A DNA stretch of 64,000 nucleotides from Bacteroides fragilis (GCA_945889005.1 CAMDBI010000010.1:31681-95680); one strand, 5' to 3'; positions 29,142-38,350 are shown, numbered from the stretch's first letter. The notes: generated by a model not told the origin, from the letters alone. Made by a program: numbers and translations.

Positions 29142-29786
29142 ATGGAACATTACTATTACAATAGTCCCGGTCACGACGACGACGATATTGATTATTTAAG
29201 AATAGAAAGGTTTAACAAAGAGAAGACTGAAAAATTAAGCAAGCTCTACGAACAAATAATTAATGAAATAGAACCAGAACCCTCTCGCGAGGGAATGCAA
29301 AAAACCCCATTGAGAGTTGCAAAAGCGATGCAATTTCTGACGCACGGATATGATTTAGATCCTCGCAAAATTCTCGATGCTGCAACCTTTACCGAAGATT
29401 ACAAGCAAATGGTATTGGTCAAAGACATTGAATTGTATTCGATGTGCGAGCACCATATTATACCCTTCTTTGGCAAAGCCCATGTTGCTTATATCCCCAA
29501 TGGGAAAATTACAGGACTTAGTAAAATAGCCAGGGTTGTCGATGCATTTTCACGTCGATTACAAGTTCAGGAAAGGCTTACCATGCAAATTCGCGACTGC
29601 ATTCAAGAAACTTTGAACCCTTTGGGTGTGGCCGTTGTTATAGAAGCCCACCACCTTTGCATGATGATGCGAGGCGTACAAAAACAAAACTCTGTTACTA
29701 CTACTTCTGCATTTACTGGTTTATTTATGACCGAAACTAAAACACGCGAAGAGTTTATTCATTTAATAGGGGTGAAATTGCATTGA
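29142..29786 (+). CDS. folE: GTP cyclohydrolase I
   Basis: This enzyme converts GTP to 7,8-dihydroneopterin triphosphate, the first step to folate, queuosine and tetrahydropterins. Zinc ligands lie in [10 protein letters not shown] and HHLCMMMRG. Other motifs are [38 protein letters not shown] and the C-terminal TREEFIHLI. At 214 residues it is complete. It has an unusual Asp-rich N-terminus (GHDDDDIDY). It forms a two-gene operon with the PTPS/QueD-like gene. Confidence 0.97.
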   Translation: MEHYYYNSPGHDDDDIDYLRIERFNKEKTEKLSKLYEQIINEIEPEPSREGMQKTPLRVAKAMQFLTHGYDLDPRKILDAATFTEDYKQMVLVKDIELYSMCEHHIIPFFGKAHVAYIPNGKITGLSKIARVVDAFSRRLQVQERLTMQIRDCIQETLNPLGVAVVIEAHHLCMMMRGVQKQNSVTTTSAFTGLFMTETKTREEFIHLIGVKLH

Positions 29787-29790
29787 AATC

Positions 29791-29894
29791 GTGGACAGTG
29801 GACAGTGGAGAGTAAACGGTAGACGGTTCACGGTTCACGGTTCACGGTTCACGGTTCACGGTAGACGGTTCACGGTTCACGGTTCACGGTTCAC
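29791..29894. repeat. Heptameric tandem repeat array (GGTTCAC)
   Basis: A run of 7-bp units. Three GTGGACA-like units and a 6-bp GTAAAC (29791-29817) are followed by 11 units from 29818 to 29894: GGTAGAC, five GGTTCAC, GGTAGAC and four GGTTCAC. It fills most of the gap between folE and the trans-sulfuration gene. It has no spacers, so it is not CRISPR. Confidence 0.95.
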
Positions 29895-29942
29895 CTTAAT
29901 TCTAGAATTTCAAATTGACGATAATAAATATGTAAAAACAAT

Positions 29943-31112
29943 ATGAGTCAAGAACAAAAGCATTTTCAGACAGATGCAATACACTGGGCTGAGCATCCAA
30001 AGTTTATAGATGGGATACCTTCGGATGTGGTAACACCGATACACCTTTCGTCGACCTTTGCACGCGAAGAAGTAGACAAACCTGGCATTTCTACATATGG
30101 CAGGGTCGACAACCCGACCCGCAAGGCACTCGAAGCACGATATGCCCGTTTGGAAAACGCAAAACATGCTTTGGCATTTGGTTCGGGAGTAGCTTCCGAA
30201 GCCATGGTTATGCTAGCCCTACTTCGTCCCGGCGACAATTTAATTGGGTTCGACGATTTGTATGGTGGCACCAAACGCCTTTTGAGCAAAATAATGGCTC
30301 CATTGCAGGTAACAACTACCTTTGTAGATGCAACACGTGCCGAAGAAGTCGAAAAAGCTATTAAACCAGAAACTAAACTTATATGGCTCGAATCGCCAAC
30401 CAACCCTTTGATGAAGGTCTGCGATCTCAAAGCAATTGCTGCAATTGCAAAAAAAAGAAATATAATAAGCGTTGTCGACAACACATTTCTTACCCCCTAT
30501 TTTCAAAAACCCTTAGATTTGGGTATAGACATTGTCCTTCATAGTGTTACCAAATATTTGGGCGGTCATAGCGACATAATTGGCGGAGCCGTAATGCTCA
30601 ACGACGAAAAGCTTTTTCAGCAAATTAAACTCTACCAAATGGCCATTGGAGCCATTCCATCGCCATTTGATTGTTACCTTTCATTGCGAGGAATAAAAAC
30701 ATTGGCACTAAGAATGGAACAGCACAACAAAAGTGCTCAGAAAATAGCCGAAAGGCTAGAAAAACATCCTAAAGTGTCAAAGGTTTTTTACCCAGGTTTA
30801 AAAAGTCATCCTCAATATGAACTTTCTAAAAAACAAGCAACGGGTTTTGGAGGTATGTTGTCGTTCGAAATTAATGGAGGCAGCAAAGAAGCAAAACTGT
30901 TTCTTAAAAATATTCAACTTTTTATCTTGGCCGAAAGTTTAGGTGGAGTAGAGTCGCTCATTCAGCACCCTTGGTCTATGACGCATGCAGGACTTTCTGT
31001 TGAAGAAAAAATGCAAACAGGCATAAAAGAATCTCTCATAAGAGTATCGGTAGGGGCCGAAGATATCGAAGATCTATGGAACGATATTTCTCAGGCTTTA
31101 GATTGTATATAA
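29943..31112 (+). CDS. PLP-dependent trans-sulfuration enzyme (cystathionine gamma-synthase/lyase family)
   Basis: A Cys/Met metabolism PLP enzyme of 389 residues. Motifs are STYGRVDNPTRKALE, FGSGVASEAMVML, WLESPTNP, VVDNTF, and the PLP lysine in SVTKYLGGHSD (Lys204). The C-terminal AESLGGVESLIQHPWSMTHA is typical of cystathionine gamma-synthase and gamma-lyase. The exact reaction (synthase, lyase or methionine gamma-lyase) cannot be separated by eye. It is monocistronic, with the heptamer array upstream. Confidence 0.9.
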   Translation: MSQEQKHFQTDAIHWAEHPKFIDGIPSDVVTPIHLSSTFAREEVDKPGISTYGRVDNPTRKALEARYARLENAKHALAFGSGVASEAMVMLALLRPGDNLIGFDDLYGGTKRLLSKIMAPLQVTTTFVDATRAEEVEKAIKPETKLIWLESPTNPLMKVCDLKAIAAIAKKRNIISVVDNTFLTPYFQKPLDLGIDIVLHSVTKYLGGHSDIIGGAVMLNDEKLFQQIKLYQMAIGAIPSPFDCYLSLRGIKTLALRMEQHNKSAQKIAERLEKHPKVSKVFYPGLKSHPQYELSKKQATGFGGMLSFEINGGSKEAKLFLKNIQLFILAESLGGVESLIQHPWSMTHAGLSVEEKMQTGIKESLIRVSVGAEDIEDLWNDISQALDCI

Positions 31113-31405
31113 TACCCAAAAATGTAGTAACATCTATTTGAATTTTAAAAATTTACTCTAGATAAAGCTAATTATTTAATAATATTTCAACTATTTGTTA
31201 GACAATTTGTATTAATCGCCCATATTCAAATGATCTGTAAATAGGCTATTTTTTGTTTTTTAATGATGCGAGAATTAAGCAAAAACACATCGTAAGTTAC
31301 TCATAATCAAATTCGGAATTGTGAAAAAATATGCGAATAATCTGTTTTTTTTTGTTTTTTGTTTTATATTCGCATAGTTAAATAGCCACTTTAAAACTTT
31401 TAAAA

Positions 31406-32149
31406 ATGCCTTACAGAAGACTACCTAATACCGACACCGCCCGGCTAAAGGCTTTAAAAGCAGCATATTCGAAAGCAAAAGAACTTCCTCCCTTTAAACT
31501 TGCCTTTTCCCAAGCGACTTATCAAAAGATACAGTCATTTTTACCACTCTTTGAAAAGAATATAACAGAAAGTCGCACAACCTATAACGCCCAAATTACA
31601 AAAAGTAAAGACTACCAACTTACTCTGCGAAAAGCCCGATTGTACATTTCGCATTTTATTCAAGTGCTCAACATGAGCATACAACGTGGCGAAATGCCAA
31701 GTACAGCACGTATATACTATGGAATATCGGAAAGCGATAAATGTATCCCTTCACTTACTACCGAAGAAAGTGTTTTTTCTTGGGGCGAACGACTTATAGT
31801 TGGAGAATCAGAGCGCATACGAAAAGGAGGCTCACCAGTGACAAACCCTACCATTGCAATGGTTCGTGTAAAATTCGATCAGTTTAAAGATGCTTTTCAT
31901 TCGCAAAAAACACTTAAAAAAAGCAGCCAACGAAATACAATGGGGCTAGCCGATTTACGAGTTAAAGCAGATGAAATAATTGCTAAAGCATGGGACGAAA
32001 TTGAAAACTCGTTTAAAGAATTAACCGAAGAAGATAAGAGAAAAAGTGCAGAAAATTATGGTGTGGTTTATGTTTTTCGCAAAAACGAACTTAATAAACT
32101 TATCATACCCCAAGCTTTGCAACCACAGATGAAATCGCTATTCCTTTAA
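31406..32149 (+). CDS. Conserved hypothetical protein (247 aa)
   Basis: A soluble, basic, mostly helical protein with no signal peptide or transmembrane segment. It starts MPYRRLPNTDTARLKALKAAY and has a central segment RKARLYISHFIQVLNMSIQRG. A later part reads YYGISESDKCIPSLTTEESVFSWGERLI. I recall similar hypothetical proteins in other Bacteroidota but no assigned function. It has its own 293-bp upstream region, AT-rich with a T-tract, where I see no clear promoter. Its last 12 bp overlap the convergent CPBP gene. Confidence 0.8.
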   Translation: MPYRRLPNTDTARLKALKAAYSKAKELPPFKLAFSQATYQKIQSFLPLFEKNITESRTTYNAQITKSKDYQLTLRKARLYISHFIQVLNMSIQRGEMPSTARIYYGISESDKCIPSLTTEESVFSWGERLIVGESERIRKGGSPVTNPTIAMVRVKFDQFKDAFHSQKTLKKSSQRNTMGLADLRVKADEIIAKAWDEIENSFKELTEEDKRKSAENYGVVYVFRKNELNKLIIPQALQPQMKSLFL

Positions 32150-33058
32150 AAATATCCTATTTCTATATATTAGATAAACTATTGCTGTAGCAGCTATCAT
32201 TGATAATAAACCCCATATTTGTGTATCTGACGATGCCCCAAATGTGTCAATCGTTTTTGACATTTTTCCCTGATTATAGAAATAATAAAACATCACTGCC
32301 ATAAAGTTATTGATAAAGTGAGCAATCACAGCTGTCCAAAGCGACCCACTCCAAAAAACCAGATAACCGAACACTATGCCCAATACCATTCGGGGAACAA
32401 AGCCATAAAATTGCATGTGAATGGCACTAAAAATAATTGCCGAAACAATTATAGCCCAGTGCATATTGTTGAACCAATTGTTTAGTTGCCTGAGCAAAAC
32501 TCCTCTAAACAACAACTCCTCTCCAATAGCCGGGATTATTGCCATTAATAATATATTGAATAACAAATCACTAATTGAATTTGTTATTAGAAAAGCTTCA
32601 GTAACTTTTGCAGCTGTTGCCTCGGTCGATTTCATCCAGTTTTCTAATGAATTGAAGTAATCGGGCAAATCTAATCGAGCATTCAACACAGTTAATAAAT
32701 TTATTGCAGGCATTACTGTAATAATAAGTAAAACAGCCAATAGTGCAATTTTAAATTTGGGCAGTAGGTTTGCATAAGTATAATGCAACAATTTTTCGTT
32801 CAATATCCAAGCAATAATAAACGACGACAATATAAACAAACCTACAGACTGAAACAATTGTAAAAACTTTAGTATTTCAACACTCTTTGTGTCCGAAAGA
32901 TTTGATGAAAGTTGAGAAAGTTCAAAAAAATTGATATCGAAAATTGGAATAACAAGCAGATACGATACAAATGCAGTTCCTAAAAAACAAGCTATGCATA
33001 CAAACAATGTAAGCATAACACGAGCATACGGCGAATTGGGACTAAAAAGTTCTTTCAT
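32138..33058 (-). CDS. CPBP family intramembrane metalloprotease
   Basis: A CAAX-protease-like (ABI/CPBP) membrane protein of 306 residues with about eight hydrophobic helices. Catalytic motifs are EELLFRG (motif 1), FSAIHMQF (motif 2) and AHFINNF (motif 3). These glutamates and histidines form the metal site. Bacterial members are linked to membrane-protein processing or self-immunity; no bacteriocin gene is adjacent. It is convergent with the hypothetical gene at 31406. Confidence 0.92.
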   Translation of the reverse strand: MKELFSPNSPYARVMLTLFVCIACFLGTAFVSYLLVIPIFDINFFELSQLSSNLSDTKSVEILKFLQLFQSVGLFILSSFIIAWILNEKLLHYTYANLLPKFKIALLAVLLIITVMPAINLLTVLNARLDLPDYFNSLENWMKSTEATAAKVTEAFLITNSISDLLFNILLMAIIPAIGEELLFRGVLLRQLNNWFNNMHWAIIVSAIIFSAIHMQFYGFVPRMVLGIVFGYLVFWSGSLWTAVIAHFINNFMAVMFYYFYNQGKMSKTIDTFGASSDTQIWGLLSMIAATAIVYLIYRNRIFLKE

Positions 33059-33262
33059 AAAAAATGATAATGCAAGTAATTAGGCTAAAATAGGTTACGT
33101 AGAGCTTAACGCAAAATGTATGATTAAAAAATTAATTTTCAATATTACAGTTTTAAAATTTAATAAAGTAAAAAATAATCTTAAAAAATTCTAAATGGGT
33201 TTTACCGCAATTAGCATAGAACATGTTTCGAAAATTTCCTATTTAAATTATTTTCGATAAAC

Positions 33263-33270
33263 TACTTTTG
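33263..33270 (+). promoter_or_regulatory. -7 element of dusB promoter
   Basis: TACTTTTG matches TAnnTTTG. It lies 13 bp before the TTG start of dusB and supports that start. The -33 element is not clear. Confidence 0.45.
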
Positions 33271-33283
33271 CAATAAAAAAACA

Positions 33284-34282
33284 TTGAAAATTTCAAATAT
33301 TGAATTAGGAGAAAAGCCTCTATTTCTTGCTCCCATGGAAGATGTTACCGATCCATCGTTTCGCATGGTATGCAAACAATTTGGAGCCGACATGATGTAT
33401 ACCGAATTTATATCGGCCGATGGACTCATAAGAAACGGCAAAAAAAGTATAGCCAAACTCGATATATTCGACTACGAAAGGCCTATAGGCATACAGATAT
33501 ATGGGCATCTTATAGAACCTATGCTCGAAGCGGCACGTATGGCCGAATCGGCAAATCCGGAGGTTATCGATATCAATTTTGGTTGTCCGGTACGCAAAAT
33601 AGCCAACCGAGGAGCAGGCTCGGGAATGCTGGCCAATGTGCCACTTTTAATTGAAATGACTGAAGCCATAGTAAAAGCTGTGAAATTGCCAGTAACCGTG
33701 AAAACCCGAATTGGAACAGACGAAGGAAATAAAAATATTGTAGAAGTTGCTGAACGCTTGCAAGATGTCGGAATTCAAGCATTGACCATACATGGTCGTA
33801 CAAAAGTTCAAATGTACAAAGGAAGTGCCGACTGGACATTGATAGGAGCCGTTAAAAACAATCCTCGCATGAAAATTCCAATCATTGGCAATGGCGACAT
33901 TACATCGGCAGAAATAGCAAAAGAGAAATTCGACACTTATGGTGTCGATGGCATTATGATAGGGCGTGCAACGGTAGGTCGACCATGGATTTTTAGAGAG
34001 ATTAGGCATTTTCTCGATACGGGCAAATTACTTGCCCCTCCATCGGTAGCCGAGGTTGTTGAAATATCGCGCAATCATTTAATAAAATCGATCGAACGCA
34101 AAGGCGAACGTGGCGGAATGCTCGAAATGCGCCGACACTGGGCACAATATTTCAAAGGCATACCAAACTTCAGAGAAAAACGCATTGAGTTGCTCAGAGC
34201 CGTTGAACTGAACGAAATTCAAAAAATATTGGATTTCATTAATGAAGAGTACGGCAATCACTCTTTTTCTATTTCAACATAA
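33284..34282 (+). CDS. dusB: tRNA-dihydrouridine synthase (DusB)
   Basis: A flavin enzyme that reduces specific uridines in tRNA to dihydrouridine. Motifs are APMEDVTDPSFR at the N-terminus, the catalytic Cys101 in NFGCPVRKIANRG, VTVKTRIG, TIHGRT, IIGNGDI and GIMIGRATVGRPW. The 332-residue length is standard. The start is TTG at 33284 (KISNIELG follows), since no ATG precedes the conserved APMEDVT. Confidence 0.94.
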   Translation: MKISNIELGEKPLFLAPMEDVTDPSFRMVCKQFGADMMYTEFISADGLIRNGKKSIAKLDIFDYERPIGIQIYGHLIEPMLEAARMAESANPEVIDINFGCPVRKIANRGAGSGMLANVPLLIEMTEAIVKAVKLPVTVKTRIGTDEGNKNIVEVAERLQDVGIQALTIHGRTKVQMYKGSADWTLIGAVKNNPRMKIPIIGNGDITSAEIAKEKFDTYGVDGIMIGRATVGRPWIFREIRHFLDTGKLLAPPSVAEVVEISRNHLIKSIERKGERGGMLEMRRHWAQYFKGIPNFREKRIELLRAVELNEIQKILDFINEEYGNHSFSIST

Positions 34283-34304
34283 AACTTTATTCAACATTAA
34301 TGCT

Positions 34305-34312
34305 TACTTTTG
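34305..34312 (+). promoter_or_regulatory. -7 element of DUF4258/YgiT pair
   Basis: TACTTTTG matches TAnnTTTG and ends 7 bp before the ATG at 34320, which implies a leaderless or nearly leaderless mRNA. It supports 34320 as the start rather than the in-frame ATG at 34242 inside dusB. Confidence 0.5.
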
Positions 34313-34319
34313 CATCAAT

Positions 34320-34595
34320 ATGGTTTTAAAATCAATAACATATAGTGAACATGCCATTCAACAAATGTTTAAAAGAAATATTTCTGTTCTGATCGTTGAA
34401 GAAACTATATTAACTGGTAAAGTCATAAAAGAATATCCAAATGATAAGCCTTATCCAAGCATTTTGATTTTACATTTTATTAATAATAGACCTATTCATG
34501 TTGTGCTTGCCATAAATAATGAATCAGGAATAGTAGTTACGGCCTATGAACCAGACCCAATTATTTGGGAAAATGGATTTGAAACAAAGAAATAA
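34320..34595 (+). CDS. DUF4258 protein, probable toxin of a YgiT-type pair
   Basis: A 91-residue protein with the DUF4258 pattern: ITYSEHAIQQMFKRNIS near the N-terminus, then EETILTGKVIKEYPNDKPYPS, HVVLAIN and VVTAYEPDP at the end. The fold is RelE/BrnT-like. It is followed after 8 bp by a YgiT zinc-finger gene. This order (DUF4258 then YgiT) is a recurring toxin-antitoxin-like arrangement. Toxicity is inferred, not shown. Confidence 0.82.
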   Translation: MVLKSITYSEHAIQQMFKRNISVLIVEETILTGKVIKEYPNDKPYPSILILHFINNRPIHVVLAINNESGIVVTAYEPDPIIWENGFETKK

Positions 34596-34603
34596 TAAAA
34601 TTT

Positions 34604-34831
34604 ATGGAATGTGTAATTTGTAAATATGGAACAACAAGCAGTGGTTATGTGACTGTTACGCTTGAAAAGGACAATTCCATTGTTCTATTAAAAAATGTGC
34701 CAGCTCACATTTGCGATAACTGTGGTCATTATTACCTCGATTCAAATATTAGTAAATTTGTTTTAGAAAGGGCTAACGAGGCTATTAAAAATGGAGCTGA
34801 ATTAGAAGTAATTAAACTTCAGGTTGCTTAA
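34604..34831 (+). CDS. YgiT-type zinc finger protein, probable antitoxin
   Basis: A 75-residue protein with two CxxC pairs (CVIC at 3-6, CDNC at 37-40) joined by a beta segment. A C-terminal helix (FVLERANEAIKNGAELEV) follows. This is the MqsA/YgiT N-terminal zinc domain without the XRE domain of full-length MqsA. It pairs with the DUF4258 gene upstream. It may neutralise the toxin by binding it; DNA binding is less likely without the helix-turn-helix. Confidence 0.85.
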   Translation: MECVICKYGTTSSGYVTVTLEKDNSIVLLKNVPAHICDNCGHYYLDSNISKFVLERANEAIKNGAELEVIKLQVA

Positions 34832-34885
34832 TTTTTTATATATAAAACTTCCATATAAATTTACACCTCACTTTTATTATCCTTA

Positions 34886-36082
34886 ATGGGCGATTATTTT
34901 CTTACCAAACCCGAAGTTGAACGGGCAATACTTGTAGGTATTTCAACAACCGGACTTAGCGACTTTAAGCTAAACGAATACCTCGACGAATTGGAGTTTT
35001 TGGCTGAAACTGCCGGTGCTATTACTGTGAAACGCTTTGTTCAGAAGCTCGAATACGCCAACCCTCGCACCTTTGTGGGTGCCGGAAAGCTCGAAGAAAT
35101 TAGCGAGTTTGTGAAAGAAAATGAGATTGACTTGATAATCTTCGACGACGAGCTGTCGCCCGGACAGATTCGCAATATTGAGAACGAACTCAAGAATGTA
35201 AAAATTCTTGACCGCACCAATCTGATACTCGATATTTTTGCCAAGCGAGCCCAAACTGCTTATTCGCATACCCAGGTCGAATTGGCTCAGTTACAATATA
35301 TGCTTCCCCGATTGGCAGGTATGTGGACACACCTTGAGCGACAAAAAGGGGGTATTGGTATGCGTGGTCCCGGAGAGCGCGAAATTGAGACCGACCGTCG
35401 TGTTATTCGTTCGCGTATTAGTTTACTTAAGGAAGACTTGAAAAAGATAGACCGACAAATGCTAACCCAACGGCAAAACCGTGGAAAACTTATTCGTGTT
35501 GCATTGGTGGGTTATACCAACGTGGGCAAATCGACCATTATGAATTTGCTGAGCAAATCGAACGTATTTGCCGAAAACAAACTGTTTGCCACGCTCGACA
35601 CCACGGTACGCAAAGTTATTATTGGTAATTTACCATTTCTGCTATCCGACACCGTAGGTTTTATTCGAAAATTGCCCCATCACTTGGTAGAATCGTTCAA
35701 ATCGACCTTGGACGAAGTGCGCGAAGCCGATATATTGCTTCACGTGGTAGATATTTCGCACCCCAATTTCGAAGAACAAATTGAAATTGTAAACCAAACA
35801 CTTGCCGACCTGAAAACTGCCGACAAGCCAACTTATTTGATCTTTAACAAAATAGATGCATACTCGTTTGTCGAAAAAGATGCCGACGACCTTACTCCTG
35901 CTACTGCCGAAAATTGCACGCTCGATGAACTCAAACGCACATGGATGGGACGTACTAATTTAAATTGCATTTTTATTTCAGCAAAAAACAAAACCAATCT
36001 TGACGAATTTAGAGAAACGATATATGCCAAAGTGAAGGAAATACATGTAACCCGTTATCCTTACGACAATTTGTTATATTAA
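34886..36082 (+). CDS. hflX: Ribosome-associated GTPase HflX
   Basis: HflX splits stalled 70S ribosomes under stress. The N-terminal domain (TFVGAGKLEEI, DLIIFDDELSPGQIRN) is followed by the GGIGMRGPGEREIETDRR linker. The G domain has VGYTNVGKST (G1), SDTVGFIRKLPHHLVESF (G3), FNKID (G4) and ISAKN (G5). At 398 residues it is standard. It lies just downstream of the DUF4258/YgiT pair and is convergent with the propeller gene 17 bp away. Confidence 0.96.
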   Translation: MGDYFLTKPEVERAILVGISTTGLSDFKLNEYLDELEFLAETAGAITVKRFVQKLEYANPRTFVGAGKLEEISEFVKENEIDLIIFDDELSPGQIRNIENELKNVKILDRTNLILDIFAKRAQTAYSHTQVELAQLQYMLPRLAGMWTHLERQKGGIGMRGPGEREIETDRRVIRSRISLLKEDLKKIDRQMLTQRQNRGKLIRVALVGYTNVGKSTIMNLLSKSNVFAENKLFATLDTTVRKVIIGNLPFLLSDTVGFIRKLPHHLVESFKSTLDEVREADILLHVVDISHPNFEEQIEIVNQTLADLKTADKPTYLIFNKIDAYSFVEKDADDLTPATAENCTLDELKRTWMGRTNLNCIFISAKNKTNLDEFRETIYAKVKEIHVTRYPYDNLLY

Positions 36083-36099
36083 GTTAACGCAAATCAAAG

Positions 36100-38178
36100 C
36101 TATTTGAGTAACTTTTGAGTATAGATCTGATTGTCCGATATAATTCGCAATATATATATGCCTTTTTTCAAATCACTAACATCCATGCTCGAGTTACTGT
36201 CAAATTGTTTTTGTACAATTCTTTTACCCGACATATCAAATAACTCCAACATACCCTTCACTCGATCGGCTTTTATATGAACAACATCTGATACCGGGTT
36301 TGGATATAGTAATATATTATTGTCGTTAAAATGTTTTTTCACACCGGTGATGGCTCCCATCATTTTGGTAACACCAGCTGAAGTTCCCAACCAAATATTG
36401 TCTGATTGATCGATTGCCATCGACTTTATATTGTTATCAATAAGCCCAGAGGTAGTTTTGTAAGTACTCCATTTGTTTAATCCATCGAATTTCGATAAGC
36501 CATTTTCAGTTCCGAACCAATAACAGTTCCCCCTGTCTACCATAACTGTATTTACTTTTTTATTGGAAAGTCCATCGCGAGTTCCATAATTTGTCCAATT
36601 GGTACCATCAAATTTTGAAACACCATTTTCGTTTGTGCCAAACCATTTATTACCCTTTTGATCGATGGCAACCGACAATACATTATTGTCGGGCAAGCTA
36701 CCCGGAGTTTTTGAATAATTACTCCATTTTTTGTCAGTACCGTTATATGCCGAAACTCCTCCACAAGCAGTGGCAAGCCAAATATTGTCTCGCGGAACCC
36801 ATGGATCGTCCGATGGTTCAATGGCTATGGCATTGACCCAAGAACAAGACAAACCTCCCTCTTCTGCAAAAAAACTGGTAAAATTTGCACCATCGTATTT
36901 TTCAAATCCTTGAAGTTTTCGACCAAACCATAAGTTCCCTTGATAGTCTATAGCAATAGATAATACATCGCTTCCTTTCAAAAATTCGGTCCAGTTTGTA
37001 CCATCGAATTTTGAAACTCCGTTTGCAGTCCCAAACCATTTGTTACCGTCTTTGTCAATACATATTGACTTTACATCGTTGTGCAACAAACCATCGGCAG
37101 TGGTGTAAGTTTTCCATGCAGAACCATCGAAATACGAAACACCCATAGTGGTGCCAATCCATGGGTTGTTTTGAGCATCTATAGCTATAGCTTGTATATT
37201 GTTGTCGGCAAGCCCTCCGGTGCTAATGTAGTTTTTCCATGTATTTCCATCTAACATCGAAAGTCCTTTGGAAGTACCAAACCAAATTTTATTCTGATTA
37301 TCGGCAAAGGCTACATTGACGTTATTGTCTAAAAAATTTATAGCCGATTGATAGCTTGTAAACTTTGTTCCATCAAATTTGGAAACTCCTTTGTTGGTTA
37401 TTATCCACTTGTTGCATTGAGCATCTATTGCAATAGAATTAATATTATTATCGACAAGAGAGTCTTTTTTAGTAGTATAAGTGGTAAAAACCGTACCATT
37501 GTACTTGACAAGTCCATTGGTGGTTCCAAACCATGCAATATTAGAACTTTCTATAGCAATTGCCTGTACTCTGTTAGTAGTAAGCTCAGTAGGCATATTT
37601 ATTGTAGTCCATGTGGTATCATTGTATTTCGACACACCATTGTTGGTTGTAATCCATTTATTGTCTTGAGCATCGACAGCTATTGCAATTGGTAATTCGC
37701 CTGCCAATCCATCAGCAGATGTTATTATTTTCCAAGTGCTGCCGTCAAATTTGTTTAGCCCTTCTTCTCCGGCAATCCATTTTACATTTTTCGAATCAAC
37801 AGCAATCGATTGGATATAATTATCGCTTAAGCCTTGAACTTTGGTGTAGTTGGTCCAGCTTGTGCCTTCGAATTTCGATAGCCCGTTAATTGTACCAATC
37901 CATATAACTCCGTCTTTGTCAACAGCTATTGACAATACAAAATTATCGATTAGTCCGTTTGATTTTGTATAACGTGTCCAATTGGTACCATCGAATTTCG
38001 AAACTCCTTCACGCGTACCAATCCATTTGTTGCCTTGTGCATCGGTGGCTATGCATTGAATGTAATTGTTGCTAAGTGTAGACGAAGTAGATGCTGTAGT
38101 GTAACTGGAATATGTTTGCGAGTATGCCGAACAAAATATACCTATGAGCAATATTTGAATAAAAAATAAAGTTCTCAT
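36100..38178 (-). CDS. Secreted 14-repeat propeller protein with T9SS sorting domain
   Basis: The signal peptide is residues 1-20 (SAYSQ). About 14 repeats of 42-46 residues follow, with the core AIDxxGNKWIGTxxGVSKFDGTNWT, matching the two-component-regulator propeller family. Fourteen repeats equal two seven-bladed propellers. These usually form the sensor of hybrid histidine kinases, but no kinase follows here. The protein ends in a T9SS type A sorting domain (LLYPNPVSDVVHIKA...GIYILRI...TQKLLK). It should be secreted and anchored at the surface; the ligand is unknown. It is separated from the next upstream gene by a terminator. Confidence 0.88.
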   Translation of the reverse strand: MRTLFFIQILLIGIFCSAYSQTYSSYTTASTSSTLSNNYIQCIATDAQGNKWIGTREGVSKFDGTNWTRYTKSNGLIDNFVLSIAVDKDGVIWIGTINGLSKFEGTSWTNYTKVQGLSDNYIQSIAVDSKNVKWIAGEEGLNKFDGSTWKIITSADGLAGELPIAIAVDAQDNKWITTNNGVSKYNDTTWTTINMPTELTTNRVQAIAIESSNIAWFGTTNGLVKYNGTVFTTYTTKKDSLVDNNINSIAIDAQCNKWIITNKGVSKFDGTKFTSYQSAINFLDNNVNVAFADNQNKIWFGTSKGLSMLDGNTWKNYISTGGLADNNIQAIAIDAQNNPWIGTTMGVSYFDGSAWKTYTTADGLLHNDVKSICIDKDGNKWFGTANGVSKFDGTNWTEFLKGSDVLSIAIDYQGNLWFGRKLQGFEKYDGANFTSFFAEEGGLSCSWVNAIAIEPSDDPWVPRDNIWLATACGGVSAYNGTDKKWSNYSKTPGSLPDNNVLSVAIDQKGNKWFGTNENGVSKFDGTNWTNYGTRDGLSNKKVNTVMVDRGNCYWFGTENGLSKFDGLNKWSTYKTTSGLIDNNIKSMAIDQSDNIWLGTSAGVTKMMGAITGVKKHFNDNNILLYPNPVSDVVHIKADRVKGMLELFDMSGKRIVQKQFDSNSSMDVSDLKKGIYILRIISDNQIYTQKLLK

Positions 38179-38300
38179 TTTATGAATTTTAACTTTTTTA
38201 CTGGTTTAAAAATAAATTATTTATAAACCAATTGAGTTAATTTAATATTACTTTTTTTAAATAAGTCAACTAGACATTTAGTTTATCTCATATAATAAAA

Positions 38301-38327
38301 AAAGGCGGCCTCAAAGAGACCGCCTTT
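38301..38327 (-). terminator. Rho-independent terminator after the 38351-41764 gene
   Basis: AAAGGCGG and CCGCCTTT form a GC-rich stem with further CTC/GAG pairing inside. It lies 24 bp after the stop of the minus-strand gene, with T-rich sequence on its exit side. Confidence 0.85.
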
Positions 38328-38350
38328 ATATTTACAGGATAATAGATTTA

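Noticed and set aside
29791..29894. Regular repeats as a possible CRISPR array
   Set aside because: Units are 7 bp, directly adjacent and without spacers; no cas genes are nearby.
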